Below, piece by piece: positions 30,143-38,064 of a stretch of DNA of 47,200 bases; within the stretch, counting starts at the first letter, position 1, and the number at the start of each line of letters is the position of its first letter. The notes under the pieces are model-generated. The model was not told the DNA's origin. It searched no databases and worked only from the letters and a program-made list of their open reading frames with translations. This DNA comes from an uncultured Collinsella sp. (lineage in GTDB: Bacteria > Actinomycetota > Coriobacteriia > Coriobacteriales > Coriobacteriaceae). Position numbers and translations under genes: made by a program. The stretch is from assembly GCA_900752215.1 (NCBI GenBank), contig CAADUO010000029.1, forward strand, positions 1-47,200, given 5' to 3'.

Positions 30143-30340
30143 TGGAGAAGGTATGGCGGCGCACATTGACGCTAGAAAGTAAACCACGGTGAACTATATT
30201 GGTTTCAGCAACGGAGCAGGCAATAGGCGATGAAAAAGCCTGCCCTGTTGAGTTTGATTCGCATTCCTCCCCTCTGTGCGATTCAACGGTGTACTTCGGG
30301 AACAGGCCCGCTGGCAACTAACTGCCAGCGGGCCTGTTCC
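30143..30340 (+). ncRNA. Candidate small RNA or leader region
   Basis: A nine-codon frame with GGAGAAGG upstream (ATG at 30153, MAAHIDARK) is followed by TATATT (30195-30200), a GCAGGC/GCCTGC stem, a bulged stem around 30245-30290, and a perfect 18-bp hairpin (30299-30316 with 30323-30340). No downstream gene reads in this direction for over 2 kb, so the region might produce a short RNA. The final hairpin is followed by TGTTTGT. The evidence is structural only. Confidence 0.3.
30299..30340. terminator. Perfect 18-bp hairpin
   Basis: GGAACAGGCCCGCTGGCA pairs fully with its complement around the loop ACTAAC. It is between convergent transcription units, with no long U-tract on either side. Confidence 0.6.
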
Positions 30341-30387
30341 TGTTTGTCGGGGGAGTGCGATGGACGGAGCCGAAGCGGTCCGGCTCC

Positions 30388-30415
30388 AAAAAAGGCGGAC
30401 GCCGTAGCGCCCGCC
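30388..30415 (-). terminator. Intrinsic terminator of trpS
   Basis: On the minus strand a GGCGG-x-CGC/GCG-x-CCGCC stem with loop TACG is followed by six T. It lies 36 bases past the trpS stop. Confidence 0.85.
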
Positions 30416-30450
30416 CTATAGCAATCGAAAGCTCAAGCCAGCAGATCGGT

Positions 30451-31500
30451 CTAGTACACCATACCCATGGCGTCCTGAACCTCTGCCAGGGTCTGCTCGG
30501 CGATCTCGTTGGCGCGACGGTTGCCCTCGTGCAGCACGTCCTTCACGTAATCCAGATCGTTCTCGTAGCGCTGGCGACGCTCGCGGATCGGTGCGAAGTA
30601 CTCGTTGACGGCCTCGGTCACGTACTTCTTGAGCTGGCCGGAGCCGCCCATGCCAATCTCCTCGGCAATTTCGACCTCGGAGCGACCGGTGCAGATGGCG
30701 GCCGTCGAAAGCAAACCAGACACGCCGGGGCGGTTCTCGGGATCGAACGTGATCATGCGCTCGGAGTCGGTCTGGCTCTTCTTGATGCGCTTGGCCGTTT
30801 CCTCGGCGGTCATCGAGATGTTGATGGCGTTGCCGTAGCTCTTGCTCATCTTGCGACCGTCCAGGCCCGGCAGCAGCGGGGTCTCGGACAGCAGCGCGTC
30901 GACCTCGGGGAACACCTTGCCGTAGCGGTTGTTAAAGCGGCGGGCGATGGTGCGGGTGAGCTCGATGTGCGGCAGCTGGTCACGACCGACGGGCACCACG
31001 TTGCCCTTGCAGAACAGGATGTCGCAGGCCTGATGTACCGGGTAGGTGAGCAGAAGGCCGGTGAGCTCGTGGCCCGAGGCCTCCATCTCGGCCTTTACCG
31101 TGGGGTTGCGCGCCAGCTCGGCCTCGGACACCAGCGACAGGAACGGCAACATGAGCTGGTTGGCGGCGGGCACGGCAGAGTGAGCGTAGATCATGGTCTT
31201 GTCGGGGTCGATGCCGCAGGCAAGGTAGTCCATGACCATGTTGTACACGTTGTCCTGGATGTGCTCGGTCGTGTCGCGGTCGGTGATGACCTGGTAGTCG
31301 GCGATGAGCACGTTGGTCTTGGCGCCCATGTTCTGCAGCTCAACACGGCCCTTGAGGGTGCCGAAGTAGTGGCCCAGGTGCAGACGGCCGGTGGGGCGGT
31401 CGCCGGTGAGCATGGTGAACTTCTCGGGCGTCTTGGCCAGGCCCTCGCGAATGGCGTTGCTCTTTTGCAGCGCGACTTCGTAGCTGTTCTCGTTTGGCAT
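30451..31500 (-). CDS. trpS: Tryptophanyl-tRNA synthetase
   Basis: A 349-residue class I synthetase charging tRNA-Trp. The HIGH motif is RLHLGHYFG (about residues 38-46) and the KMSKS motif is GRKMSKSYGNAI (about 213-224); both are intact. The N-terminus TMLTGDRPTGRLHLGH is typical of the second bacterial TrpS clade. The start at 31500 is supported by AGGAGC upstream, and the frame to 31605 is low-complexity. It stands alone with its own terminator; no T-box is visible upstream. Confidence 0.95.
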   Translation of the reverse strand: MPNENSYEVALQKSNAIREGLAKTPEKFTMLTGDRPTGRLHLGHYFGTLKGRVELQNMGAKTNVLIADYQVITDRDTTEHIQDNVYNMVMDYLACGIDPDKTMIYAHSAVPAANQLMLPFLSLVSEAELARNPTVKAEMEASGHELTGLLLTYPVHQACDILFCKGNVVPVGRDQLPHIELTRTIARRFNNRYGKVFPEVDALLSETPLLPGLDGRKMSKSYGNAINISMTAEETAKRIKKSQTDSERMITFDPENRPGVSGLLSTAAICTGRSEVEIAEEIGMGGSGQLKKYVTEAVNEYFAPIRERRQRYENDLDYVKDVLHEGNRRANEIAEQTLAEVQDAMGMVY

Positions 31501-31670
31501 GATTGCTCCTAACGTATGTTCATGGGTCAAGATGATAACGCGTTTATTGGAGGGGCGGTGCGTAAGTAGGCGAGGGGCGGGAGAGGGACGCGCGTGGTGC
31601 GGCATGTGCGATGGGTGCGGCGCGGCCGCGCTTGGCTAACGGTGCCTTGGCACATCCTCGGCAGCTTGCC

Positions 31671-32870
31671 CTAGAGCTTGTGGTGGCGCTCTTCTTTGCG
31701 CTCCTCGGCTGCCCGCTCCTCCTGCTTAAAGGCGGGGTCGTCGGGGGTGACGAGCTCGTCCTCGTGCGTGCACTTGTTGTAATGGTGGCGCAGCACGGGC
31801 TCAAACAGATGAAGATGCTTGGCAAAGGCCGCCGAGCCAATGGCGAGCACGGTAAAGATGAGCACGCGCATGGGCACCTCGACCTGGTTAATCGCGGCGG
31901 CGCCGGCCGAAAGCATGATGCACCAGGCATAGATGAGCAGCACGGCCTGTTTTTGGTTGTAGCCTTCTTGGATCAGGCGGTGGTGGATGTGGCCCTTGTC
32001 GGCCTGCCCGATGCTAATGTGGGCGCGCCTGCGGCGCACGATGGCGCTAAACGTGTCGATGATGGGCACGCCGGCAACGATGAGCGGGATGATAAGCGAG
32101 GTGAGTGCGGCGGTGCGGCTCACGTTGAGCAGCGAGATGGAGCCCAGTGCAAAGCCCAGAAGCAACGACCCCGAGTCGCCCAAGAAGATGCTTGCGGGGT
32201 TGAAGTTGTAGCGCAAAAAGGCCAGACAGGCGCCAAAGAGCGCAATGGAGAGCGCAGCGGCGTCGATACGGCCCGAGAGAACGGCCATCGAAAACATGGT
32301 GAACGAGGCGATGCCGCAGATGCCCGTGGCCAAGCCGTCGAGGCCGTCGATGAGGTTAATGATGTTGGTGAATGCCACCAGATAGATCACGGTGATGGGG
32401 TAGGCGAGCCATCCGAGCATGATTTCGCCGGGGGCAAACGGGTTGACGATGACGCCGATCCGCAGGCCGCCGATACAGGCGATGAGCGCGGCGAGGACCT
32501 GTCCGGCCAGCTTTTGCTTGGGCTTGAGCTGGAAGACGTCGTCGATAGCGCCGGTCGCAAAGATGACGGTAAAGGAGAGCGCCAGCATGGGATAGCTAAT
32601 GTGAAGGCGCGGGTGCGGCACCAGGACGGGTGGCCAGCCTAGGTGCCAGGTGCCTAGAATTTGCACAATGCAGGCAACGACCAGGCCCAAAAACACCGCC
32701 GTTCCGCCCAAACGCGGGATGGGCTTGGTGTTGATGCGGCGCTTAGAAGGATAGTCGACGGCATCGAGCTTAATTGCCAAGCGCTTGACCAGGGGCACCG
32801 CGAGGAAGGTCGTGATAAAGGCCGCCGCTGCCACGCATAGGTACGGTATGTAGCTCGGGGATGAAGCCAT
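31671..32870 (-). CDS. WecA/TagO-like undecaprenyl-phosphate sugar-1-phosphate transferase
   Basis: A 399-residue polytopic membrane enzyme of the MraY/WecA superfamily. It has FATGAIDDVFQLKPKQKL (Asp-Asp motif), NLIDGLDGLATG, SIFLGDSGSLLLGF and the WecA-type HIHHRL near the C-terminus, with about 11 helices. It should transfer GlcNAc-1-phosphate or a similar sugar to undecaprenyl phosphate on the cytoplasmic face, starting wall teichoic or other cell-wall glycans. The start is uncertain: ATG at 32870 lacks a good Shine-Dalgarno sequence, and a TTG at 32888 is also in frame. The C-terminal tail of about 40 residues is charged. Confidence 0.88.
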   Translation of the reverse strand: MASSPSYIPYLCVAAAAFITTFLAVPLVKRLAIKLDAVDYPSKRRINTKPIPRLGGTAVFLGLVVACIVQILGTWHLGWPPVLVPHPRLHISYPMLALSFTVIFATGAIDDVFQLKPKQKLAGQVLAALIACIGGLRIGVIVNPFAPGEIMLGWLAYPITVIYLVAFTNIINLIDGLDGLATGICGIASFTMFSMAVLSGRIDAAALSIALFGACLAFLRYNFNPASIFLGDSGSLLLGFALGSISLLNVSRTAALTSLIIPLIVAGVPIIDTFSAIVRRRRAHISIGQADKGHIHHRLIQEGYNQKQAVLLIYAWCIMLSAGAAAINQVEVPMRVLIFTVLAIGSAAFAKHLHLFEPVLRHHYNKCTHEDELVTPDDPAFKQEERAAEERKEERHHKL

Positions 32871-33099
32871 GAATCTAAAAACCGCCAAGCGTCGAAGGAA
32901 AAGGTCAGAAGAACGCCATGCGTAAAGGGCATAGCCGAACCATAATACTCGACCAAGGGGGGTGCATGTAATTGCACGCAGCGATAATCACGCGCTTACC
33001 AGATATTGGGATGTTGTCGATGGCTTGTCGGGATGCCGGCGGGGATCCATATGGACTGTAATGGCGATTTTCGGCAAAAGAAAACCACCCCCCACGTTA
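32871..33099. other. Intergenic region, nothing recognised
   Basis: The leader of the leftward WecA-like gene plus about 150 bases. I see no gene or clear terminator; a CCACCCCCCAC run occurs at 33085-33095. Confidence 0.4.
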
Positions 33100-33283
33100 C
33101 GAAAATGAACCCACCTAAAACAGGTGGGTGCCCTCATCGACTGTTCCAGCGTCCTTAACAACGAAGGATACCTGTACTAGGTACGACTGTGTGGGCTCCC
33201 TAAATAAACGCGACGGTTCACCCAGTTGCTCCGCGGGGGGCGGAATACCTACATCATAAAGCGGCACTTTGTGGATTCCAGTC
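33100..33283 (-). ncRNA. ssrS: Candidate 6S-like RNA
   Basis: Read on the minus strand, about 180 bases can fold as one long interrupted hairpin. The ends pair as GACTG (33283-33279) with CAGTC (33143-33139). TAGGTA pairs with TACCTA, and ACTG-GTG pairs with CAC-CAGT below the apical loop. The 3' side of the central bubble holds its own small hairpin, TCCTT/AAGGA. A terminator CCCACCT-GTTTT-AGGTGGG then ATTTT follows (33128-33100). TGTAAT, a good -10, ends 5 bases before the start. This is the 6S architecture (closing stem, central bubble, apical stem). Identification is by structure and general resemblance, not by a search. Confidence 0.5.
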
Positions 33284-33312
33284 TTGACATTACAAAAATC
33301 GTGTCGGACGAT
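33284..33312 (+). promoter_or_regulatory. Candidate promoter of the radical SAM gene
   Basis: TTGACA (33284-33289), with GACGAT 17 bases on (33307-33312). The -35 is perfect and the -10 weak. It would be divergent from, and overlapping, the candidate 6S-like promoter. Confidence 0.4.
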
Positions 33313-33396
33313 TACGGCGCCTTAGGGGCGGAGCCGTCTACGCGGCCTGGCCCTTTACGTTTGAGCTGCTGAATCGTTGTTTTGGAGCATGTTTTT

Positions 33397-34335
33397 ATGC
33401 CGACGTCGTTGACCGAACTTTTTTCGCCCGCCTGCCATTTGTGTCCGCGCCGTTGCGGTGCGGCGCGCGATGAGGGTGCGCGCGGCGTATGCGGTGCCGA
33501 CGACACGCTCAAGGTGGCCCGCGCCGCGCTTCATATGTGGGAGGAGCCGCCTATCTCGGGCGAGGCCGGTTCGGGCACGATTTTCTTTAGCGGCTGCTCG
33601 CTCAAATGCATCTATTGTCAGAACCACGAGATCTCGACCGGCAATTTTGGCCTTGAGATTTCGCCTGAGCGCTTGGTCGAGATTATGCTGGAACTGCAGG
33701 ACCAGGGTGCCAACAATATTAACTTGGTGACGGCGACGCACTATGCGCACCTGTTGCCTGCCGCGATTGCCGCGGCACGGACGCGCGGGCTGGACATCCC
33801 GATCGTTTACAACACGAGCGGCTATGAGCGGGCGAGTGCCGTAGCTGCCCTGGGTGACCTGGTCGATGTGTGGCTCACCGACTTTAAATATGCCGATGCC
33901 GGGCTTGCGCAGTCGCTTTCTCATATTAAGGATTACCCGCGCGTGGCCGTGTCGGGACTGGCGCAGATGGCGCGCGAGGTCGAGCGCCGCGGGGGTGAGC
34001 TGGTGGATGACGACGGGCTCATGAAGCGCGGTATCATCGTGCGCCACCTGGTGCTGCCGGGGCATGCTGACGACTCGTGCCGCGTGCTAGACCTGGTGTG
34101 GCAGACGGTGGGCGACGTGCCGATCTCGGTCATGAACCAGTACACGCCCAATGCGCTCATGCGCGAGCAGGGCGGCGACCTGGCACGCGCCGTGACGCGC
34201 GAGGAGTACGAGCAAGTGCTCGACCATGCTGACGACCTGGGCTTTACGACGATGTTCTGGCAAGAGGGCGGCGCGGTAGACGAGAGCTTCACCCCGGCCT
34301 TCGACACCACCGGTGTTCTTACCAGCGCAAAGTAG
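33397..34335 (+). CDS. Radical SAM protein, PflA-like
   Basis: A 312-residue iron-sulfur enzyme. The radical SAM cluster motif is CSLKCIYCQN (Cys-x3-Cys-x2-Cys, about residues 67-76). An N-terminal CHLCPRRCGAARDEGARGVCG segment has four more Cys that could hold a second cluster. This layout is that of proteins annotated as putative pyruvate formate-lyase-activating enzymes that are not next to a pfl gene; the true substrate is open. I chose the ATG at 33397, with GGAG 9 bases upstream. The gene ends at a GATGATTTTT/AAAAATCATC hairpin (34346-34380). Confidence 0.85.
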   Translation: MPTSLTELFSPACHLCPRRCGAARDEGARGVCGADDTLKVARAALHMWEEPPISGEAGSGTIFFSGCSLKCIYCQNHEISTGNFGLEISPERLVEIMLELQDQGANNINLVTATHYAHLLPAAIAAARTRGLDIPIVYNTSGYERASAVAALGDLVDVWLTDFKYADAGLAQSLSHIKDYPRVAVSGLAQMAREVERRGGELVDDDGLMKRGIIVRHLVLPGHADDSCRVLDLVWQTVGDVPISVMNQYTPNALMREQGGDLARAVTREEYEQVLDHADDLGFTTMFWQEGGAVDESFTPAFDTTGVLTSAK

Positions 34336-34345
34336 TGCGTTCGTC

Positions 34346-34402
34346 GATGATTTTTCTGGGACGGGGATTAAAAAATCATCGGGCGAATGGTAGTCAAAAA
34401 AG
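34346..34402. repeat. Repeat family C copy
   Basis: GATGATTTTT and AAAAATCATC pair around CTGGGACGGGGATTA (34346-34380), followed by GTAGTCAAAAAAG. Both strings recur, in a different arrangement, at 21574-21643. Here it also serves as a hairpin after the radical SAM gene. Confidence 0.7.
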
Positions 34403-34432
34403 CTCCGCCCCAAAAAGACTGGTTATTGGGCG

Positions 34433-34460
34433 TTGACAGTTGGCGAGCCGTAGGTAAAAT
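34433..34460 (+). promoter_or_regulatory. Promoter of tRNA-Ala
   Basis: TTGACA (34433-34438) and TAAAAT (34455-34460) are 16 bases apart; this is a strong stable-RNA promoter ending 13 bases before the tRNA. Confidence 0.8.
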
Positions 34461-34473
34461 ATCGACTTGTCCT

Positions 34474-34546
34474 GGGGACGTAGCTCAGTTGGGAGAGCGC
34501 TGCCGTCGCATGGCAGAGGCCGAGGGTTCGACTCCCTTCGTCTCCA
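34474..34546 (+). tRNA. tRNA-Ala (anticodon CGC)
   Basis: A 73-base cloverleaf. The acceptor stem GGGGACG/CGTCTCC contains the G3:U70 pair that defines alanine tRNA, with discriminator A. The D arm is GCTC...GAGC, the anticodon stem CTGCC/GGCAG has loop GTCGCAT and anticodon CGC (reads GCG), and the T arm is GAGGG-TTCGACT-CCCTT. The 3' CCA is not encoded (CCC follows the discriminator). Confidence 0.97.
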
Positions 34547-34560
34547 CCCTTGGATTTGAT

Positions 34561-34592
34561 AAGCCGCTGACATTGTGTCGGCGGCTTTTTTT
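34561..34592 (+). terminator. Intrinsic terminator after tRNA-Ala
   Basis: AAGCCGC-T-GACA pairs with TGTC-G-GCGGCTT around TTG and is followed by a T run. It lies 14 bases past the tRNA. Confidence 0.9.
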
Positions 34593-34610
34593 AAAAGAAA
34601 GGGCTGTACC

Positions 34611-35069
34611 ATGGCCGAGCTTGAGTCCCAACCATTGTCCGACGAGGAGCGCGCTGAGTTGGAAGAGCTCCGCGCCGAGAAGGCCCGCCGCGAGGCTCGG
34701 GAAGAGGCCCGTCGCGAGCGTGAGGAGCTGGCTGCCCTGCGTGCCGAGCGTGCGAAGGCCGAGGAGGTCGCCGCGAACGCCGCATCCGCATCGGCGCCCG
34801 CGCCCGCACCCAAGCCCGCTGCTGCGAAGCCTGCACCTGCCGCGCCCAAACCTCAGCCTAAAAAGGCCGCTCGTCCCAAGTCCGTCGAGCCCAAGCCGAG
34901 CCGTGACGAGATGACCTTTGCCCAGCGCATGGTTACCTCCAAGGAACCTACGGGCGAGAACGAGATCCCTGGCATGGCGCCGGCTCAAAAAATCATCATT
35001 GTCCTTGCCCTCATCGCGTTTATCGTCTTTATGGTTTACACGATCCTGACCAGCATGGGTCTGCTCTAA
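34611..35069 (+). CDS. Tail-anchored coiled-coil membrane protein
   Basis: A 152-residue protein of unknown function. Residues about 8-58 are Glu/Arg/Ala-rich and form a coiled coil, residues 60-95 are a Pro/Ala/Lys linker (APAPAPKPAAAKPAPAAPKP), and residues about 126-147 form a single membrane helix (IIIVLALIAFIVFMVYTIL) close to the C-terminus. There is no signal peptide, so the bulk should face the cytoplasm. The ATG at 34611 has GAAAGGG upstream. It begins 18 bases after the tRNA terminator. Confidence 0.75.
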   Translation: MAELESQPLSDEERAELEELRAEKARREAREEARREREELAALRAERAKAEEVAANAASASAPAPAPKPAAAKPAPAAPKPQPKKAARPKSVEPKPSRDEMTFAQRMVTSKEPTGENEIPGMAPAQKIIIVLALIAFIVFMVYTILTSMGLL

Positions 35070-35153
35070 CCGATTTGCATCGGGCATCATGTCCGCATGC
35101 TCTGCTCTCGTCCAACCCTCAAATTCTGCACCACACATCCGAAAGGTCGCCCC

Positions 35154-36659
35154 ATGGCTTTGACCGACATCTCGCATCCCACCGACATTGCAATGCTCAC
35201 CGATCTGTACGAGCTCACTATGGCCCAGGGCCTGTGGGAGAGCGGCAAGGCCAATGAGCAGGGTTGTTTTACCGCGTTTTACCGCGACCATCCCTTTGGC
35301 AGCGCCTATGCCGTCATGTGCGGCACTGCCGAGCTGCCCGAGCTGGTCGAGAGTCTGCGCTTTACGCCCGAGGATATCGACTACCTCGCCTCGCTCCAGG
35401 CCCCTGCCGGCGGCGCGATGTTCAAGCCTGGATTCCTCGACTACTTGCGCGATTTTCGTGCGCATGTAAACATCGACGCCGTTCCCGAAGGCGAGCTCGT
35501 CTTTCCGCGCGAGCCCATGGTACGCGTCACCGGCCCCGCGCTGGAGTGCCAGCTGCTCGAGACGGCGCTGCTCAACATCGTCGGGTTCCAGACGCTTGTC
35601 GCCACCAAGACGGCGCGCGTGGTGCTGGCGGCGGACGGCCGTCCCGTTGCCGAGTTTGGCCTGCGTCGCGCCCAGGGTCCCGATGGCGGCCTGGCCGTTG
35701 CGCGCGCGAGCTACGTTGCCGGCTGCTCCTCTACGTCCAATGTGCTCGCCGGCCGCCGCTACGGTATTCCCGTCTTTGGCACGCATGCGCACAGCTGGGT
35801 GATGAGCTTCGATTCCGAGCTCGAGGCCTTCCGTGCCTTTGCCAAATCGAGCCCCAAGAACTGCACGCTGCTCATCGACACCTATGACGTGCGCGAGGGC
35901 TGCGAGCATGCCATTACGGTTGCCAAGGAGATGGAAGCGGTGGGCGAGCGCCTGTCGGCCATTCGCATCGACTCTGGCGACCTCGCCAAGCTCTCCAAGT
36001 ATGTGCGCGGCCGTTTCGATGCCGAGGGCCTGCCCTATGTGGGGATCTCGGTTTCTAACGATCTGGATGAGTACACGATTCAGTCGCTGCTCGACCAGGG
36101 CGCGCCCATCGACAGCTTTGGCGTGGGTACCAAGCTCGCGACCTGCTATGACCAGCCGGCGCTGGGCGGCGTGTACAAGCTTTCCGCCCGCCGTGCGAGC
36201 GAGGCAGATCCATGGACTCCGGTGGTCAAGCTCTCCGAGCAGCCCTACAAGCGCACGATCCCGGGTGTGCAACGCGTGCGTCGTTATTACGACGGCTTTG
36301 GCGGCCCGGTCTGCGACATGATCTACGACGAGGACCATCTGGCGGGGGAGGGCGCCGCGCGCGGCAATACCCTCGTGGCCGTGAATGATGCCGCCCTGGT
36401 GACCGACGTGTCCGAACTTGAGTATCGCGAGCTGCTGGTGCCGATCGTGCGCGATGGCAGCGCGGTGGCTCCGCGTGAGAGCATCCAGGACGCGCGCGAG
36501 CGCTGTGCTTGGGCGCTCGATCATCTGGACGCAGCTTTCAAGCGCTTCCTGTACCCGCAGACCTATGTGGTGGGCATGGAGCAGGGCCTGGCTCAGGTGC
36601 GCGACGAGCTCGTGCGCAAGAACATGGCCGCGGCCTCTGCCTTTCCTTGGGCTCACTAA
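35154..36659 (+). CDS. pncB: Nicotinate phosphoribosyltransferase
   Basis: A 501-residue enzyme of NAD salvage that joins nicotinate and PRPP to give nicotinate mononucleotide with ATP. It begins MLTDLYELTMAQGLWE, and has EFGLRRAQGPDGG, the FGTHAHSWVMSF motif with the phosphorylated His, LLIDTYDVREG, IRIDSGDLAKLS and FGVGTKL, all standard for the family. I chose the ATG at 35154, with GAAAGG upstream. proB follows 80 bases later. Confidence 0.94.
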   Translation: MALTDISHPTDIAMLTDLYELTMAQGLWESGKANEQGCFTAFYRDHPFGSAYAVMCGTAELPELVESLRFTPEDIDYLASLQAPAGGAMFKPGFLDYLRDFRAHVNIDAVPEGELVFPREPMVRVTGPALECQLLETALLNIVGFQTLVATKTARVVLAADGRPVAEFGLRRAQGPDGGLAVARASYVAGCSSTSNVLAGRRYGIPVFGTHAHSWVMSFDSELEAFRAFAKSSPKNCTLLIDTYDVREGCEHAITVAKEMEAVGERLSAIRIDSGDLAKLSKYVRGRFDAEGLPYVGISVSNDLDEYTIQSLLDQGAPIDSFGVGTKLATCYDQPALGGVYKLSARRASEADPWTPVVKLSEQPYKRTIPGVQRVRRYYDGFGGPVCDMIYDEDHLAGEGAARGNTLVAVNDAALVTDVSELEYRELLVPIVRDGSAVAPRESIQDARERCAWALDHLDAAFKRFLYPQTYVVGMEQGLAQVRDELVRKNMAAASAFPWAH

Positions 36660-36738
36660 TTCCTTGGGCGGTAGGGGCGAGTCACGCTTCCTTGGCCGCC
36701 GGCTCGGCCGTTCGCTGAACAGTTGATTGGTTTGACGT

Positions 36739-37866
36739 ATGACGACTTCTTATAAAACGATGGTGGTAAAGATCGGTTCGTCCACGGTGGTGGGTGCCGA
36801 TGGCAAGGTCAACCGCGCCTTTATCGGCGGACTTGCCGATCAGGCCGCAGCGCTGCGCAAGCTCGGCTGGCGTCTGGTCGTGGTGAGCTCGGGCGCTATC
36901 GCCTGTGGCTATCCCGTGTTGGGCTTCGACCGCAAGCCGGTCGGCGACCTGCCGAGCCTGCAGGCCTGCGCCTCGGCCGGTCAGTGCATCATCTCGTCGG
37001 CCTACGACGAGGAGTTTCATGCGCGCGACCTGCTCACCTCGCTCGTACTGCTCACGCGCCATGATACGGCCCGCCGCACGTCCTACCTGCATGCACGCGA
37101 CGCCCTGCTGCGCCTCGTGGAGCTTGGCGTGGTGCCGGTCGTCAACGAGAACGATACCGTTACCGTCGATGAGATTAAGTTTGGCGACAACGACACACTG
37201 GCGGCGCTTGTGAGCTGCCTGGTTTCTGCCGATCTGTGCGTGACGCTCTCGGACATCGATGGCCTCTATACTGCCAATCCGCATGAGGACCCCACGGCCG
37301 AGTTTGTTCCTGTCGTGCATAAGATCGATGCCAAGATTATTGCCTCGGCGGGCGATTCTTCCACATCGGTGGGAACGGGCGGCATGATTACCAAGATCCG
37401 CGCGAGCCGCATCCTGATGACGGCGGGCATTCAGAGCGTGATTTGCTCGGGCGAGGAGCCCGATGCGCTCGTGCGCCTCGCCCGCGGCGAGAGCGTGGGC
37501 ACGTTGTTCGATCCGCCGGCGGAGCGTCTGGACATCGCACCCCGCAAGCTGTGGATCGCACTGGGCGACAAGGCGCATGGCTCGGTGACGGTCGATGATG
37601 GTGCTGCGAAGGCGCTGGTCAGCCGTGGCTCTTCCTTGCTTGCGGTGGGTATTCGCGAGGTCGATGGCCAGTTTGCCGAGGGCGATGTGCTCGATGTGTG
37701 CGATCCGAGCGGTATGGTCGTCGCCCGCGGTATCGCCGAGGCCGATTCGGACGTGCTGGAACTTGCTGCCGGTCGCCGCCAGGACCAGATCGCCAGCAAC
37801 CGCGTGCTCGCTAACCTGGCCGAGAAGCCGGCGATACACAGGGATAATTTAATCGTCTTCGCCTAA
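36739..37866 (+). CDS. proB: Glutamate 5-kinase
   Basis: A 375-residue enzyme phosphorylating glutamate, the first step of proline synthesis. The amino-acid kinase domain (about 1-255) has MVVKIGSSTVV, VSSGAIACGYPVLGF, NENDTVTVDEIKFGDND, SDIDGLYTANP and VGTGGMITKI. A C-terminal PUA domain (about 280-365) follows. Proline inhibition is usual for the family. No Shine-Dalgarno sequence is clear before the ATG; an internal ATG seven codons on is an alternative. proA lies 1.7 kb downstream on the same strand, separated by a terminator and an opposite-strand gene. Confidence 0.93.
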   Translation: MTTSYKTMVVKIGSSTVVGADGKVNRAFIGGLADQAAALRKLGWRLVVVSSGAIACGYPVLGFDRKPVGDLPSLQACASAGQCIISSAYDEEFHARDLLTSLVLLTRHDTARRTSYLHARDALLRLVELGVVPVVNENDTVTVDEIKFGDNDTLAALVSCLVSADLCVTLSDIDGLYTANPHEDPTAEFVPVVHKIDAKIIASAGDSSTSVGTGGMITKIRASRILMTAGIQSVICSGEEPDALVRLARGESVGTLFDPPAERLDIAPRKLWIALGDKAHGSVTVDDGAAKALVSRGSSLLAVGIREVDGQFAEGDVLDVCDPSGMVVARGIAEADSDVLELAAGRRQDQIASNRVLANLAEKPAIHRDNLIVFA

Positions 37867-37880
37867 CCAATTGACGCTGC

Positions 37881-37979
37881 AAACGCCCCTAAGCGGCAAT
37901 CTGACGTTCAATCGTCGGGCATGACCAAAAGGTCAATGCCCTCCTCTTTCACGTCACCTTGCTCGCTTAGGGGCGTTTT
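37881..37979 (+). terminator. Large structured terminator after proB
   Basis: AAACGCCCCTAAGCG (37881-37895) pairs perfectly with 37964-37978, then T. Between them are GACG/CGTC and an inner stem GGGCAT-GACC-AAAA-GGTC-ATGCCC (37917-37941). It is a branched structure of about 98 bases, larger than needed for termination. Confidence 0.75.
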
Positions 37980-38014
37980 CGCTTTCCGTCCTCTTCCTGC
38001 AATGTTGCTGTTCT

Positions 38015-38046
38015 CGGCACTTGGGGACGTACCTTATGTGCCGGCA
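38015..38046. repeat. Repeat family B, single arm
   Basis: CGGCACTTGGGGACGTACCT and the following TATGTGCCGGCA match 25186-25217 with two mismatches. It lies between proB and the iminopeptidase stop. Confidence 0.8.
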
Positions 38047-38064
38047 GGTGGTGAGTCTCTTTTG

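Noticed and set aside
30166..30200. TTGACG/TATATT promoter for the candidate small RNA
   Set aside because: The spacer would be 23 bases, too long for a normal promoter; only the -10-like box is retained as a weak hint.
34485..36656. Minus-strand frame of 723 codons across the tRNA, the tail-anchored gene and pncB
   Set aside because: It covers a tRNA and a conserved enzyme on the other strand; composition is that of a shadow frame.
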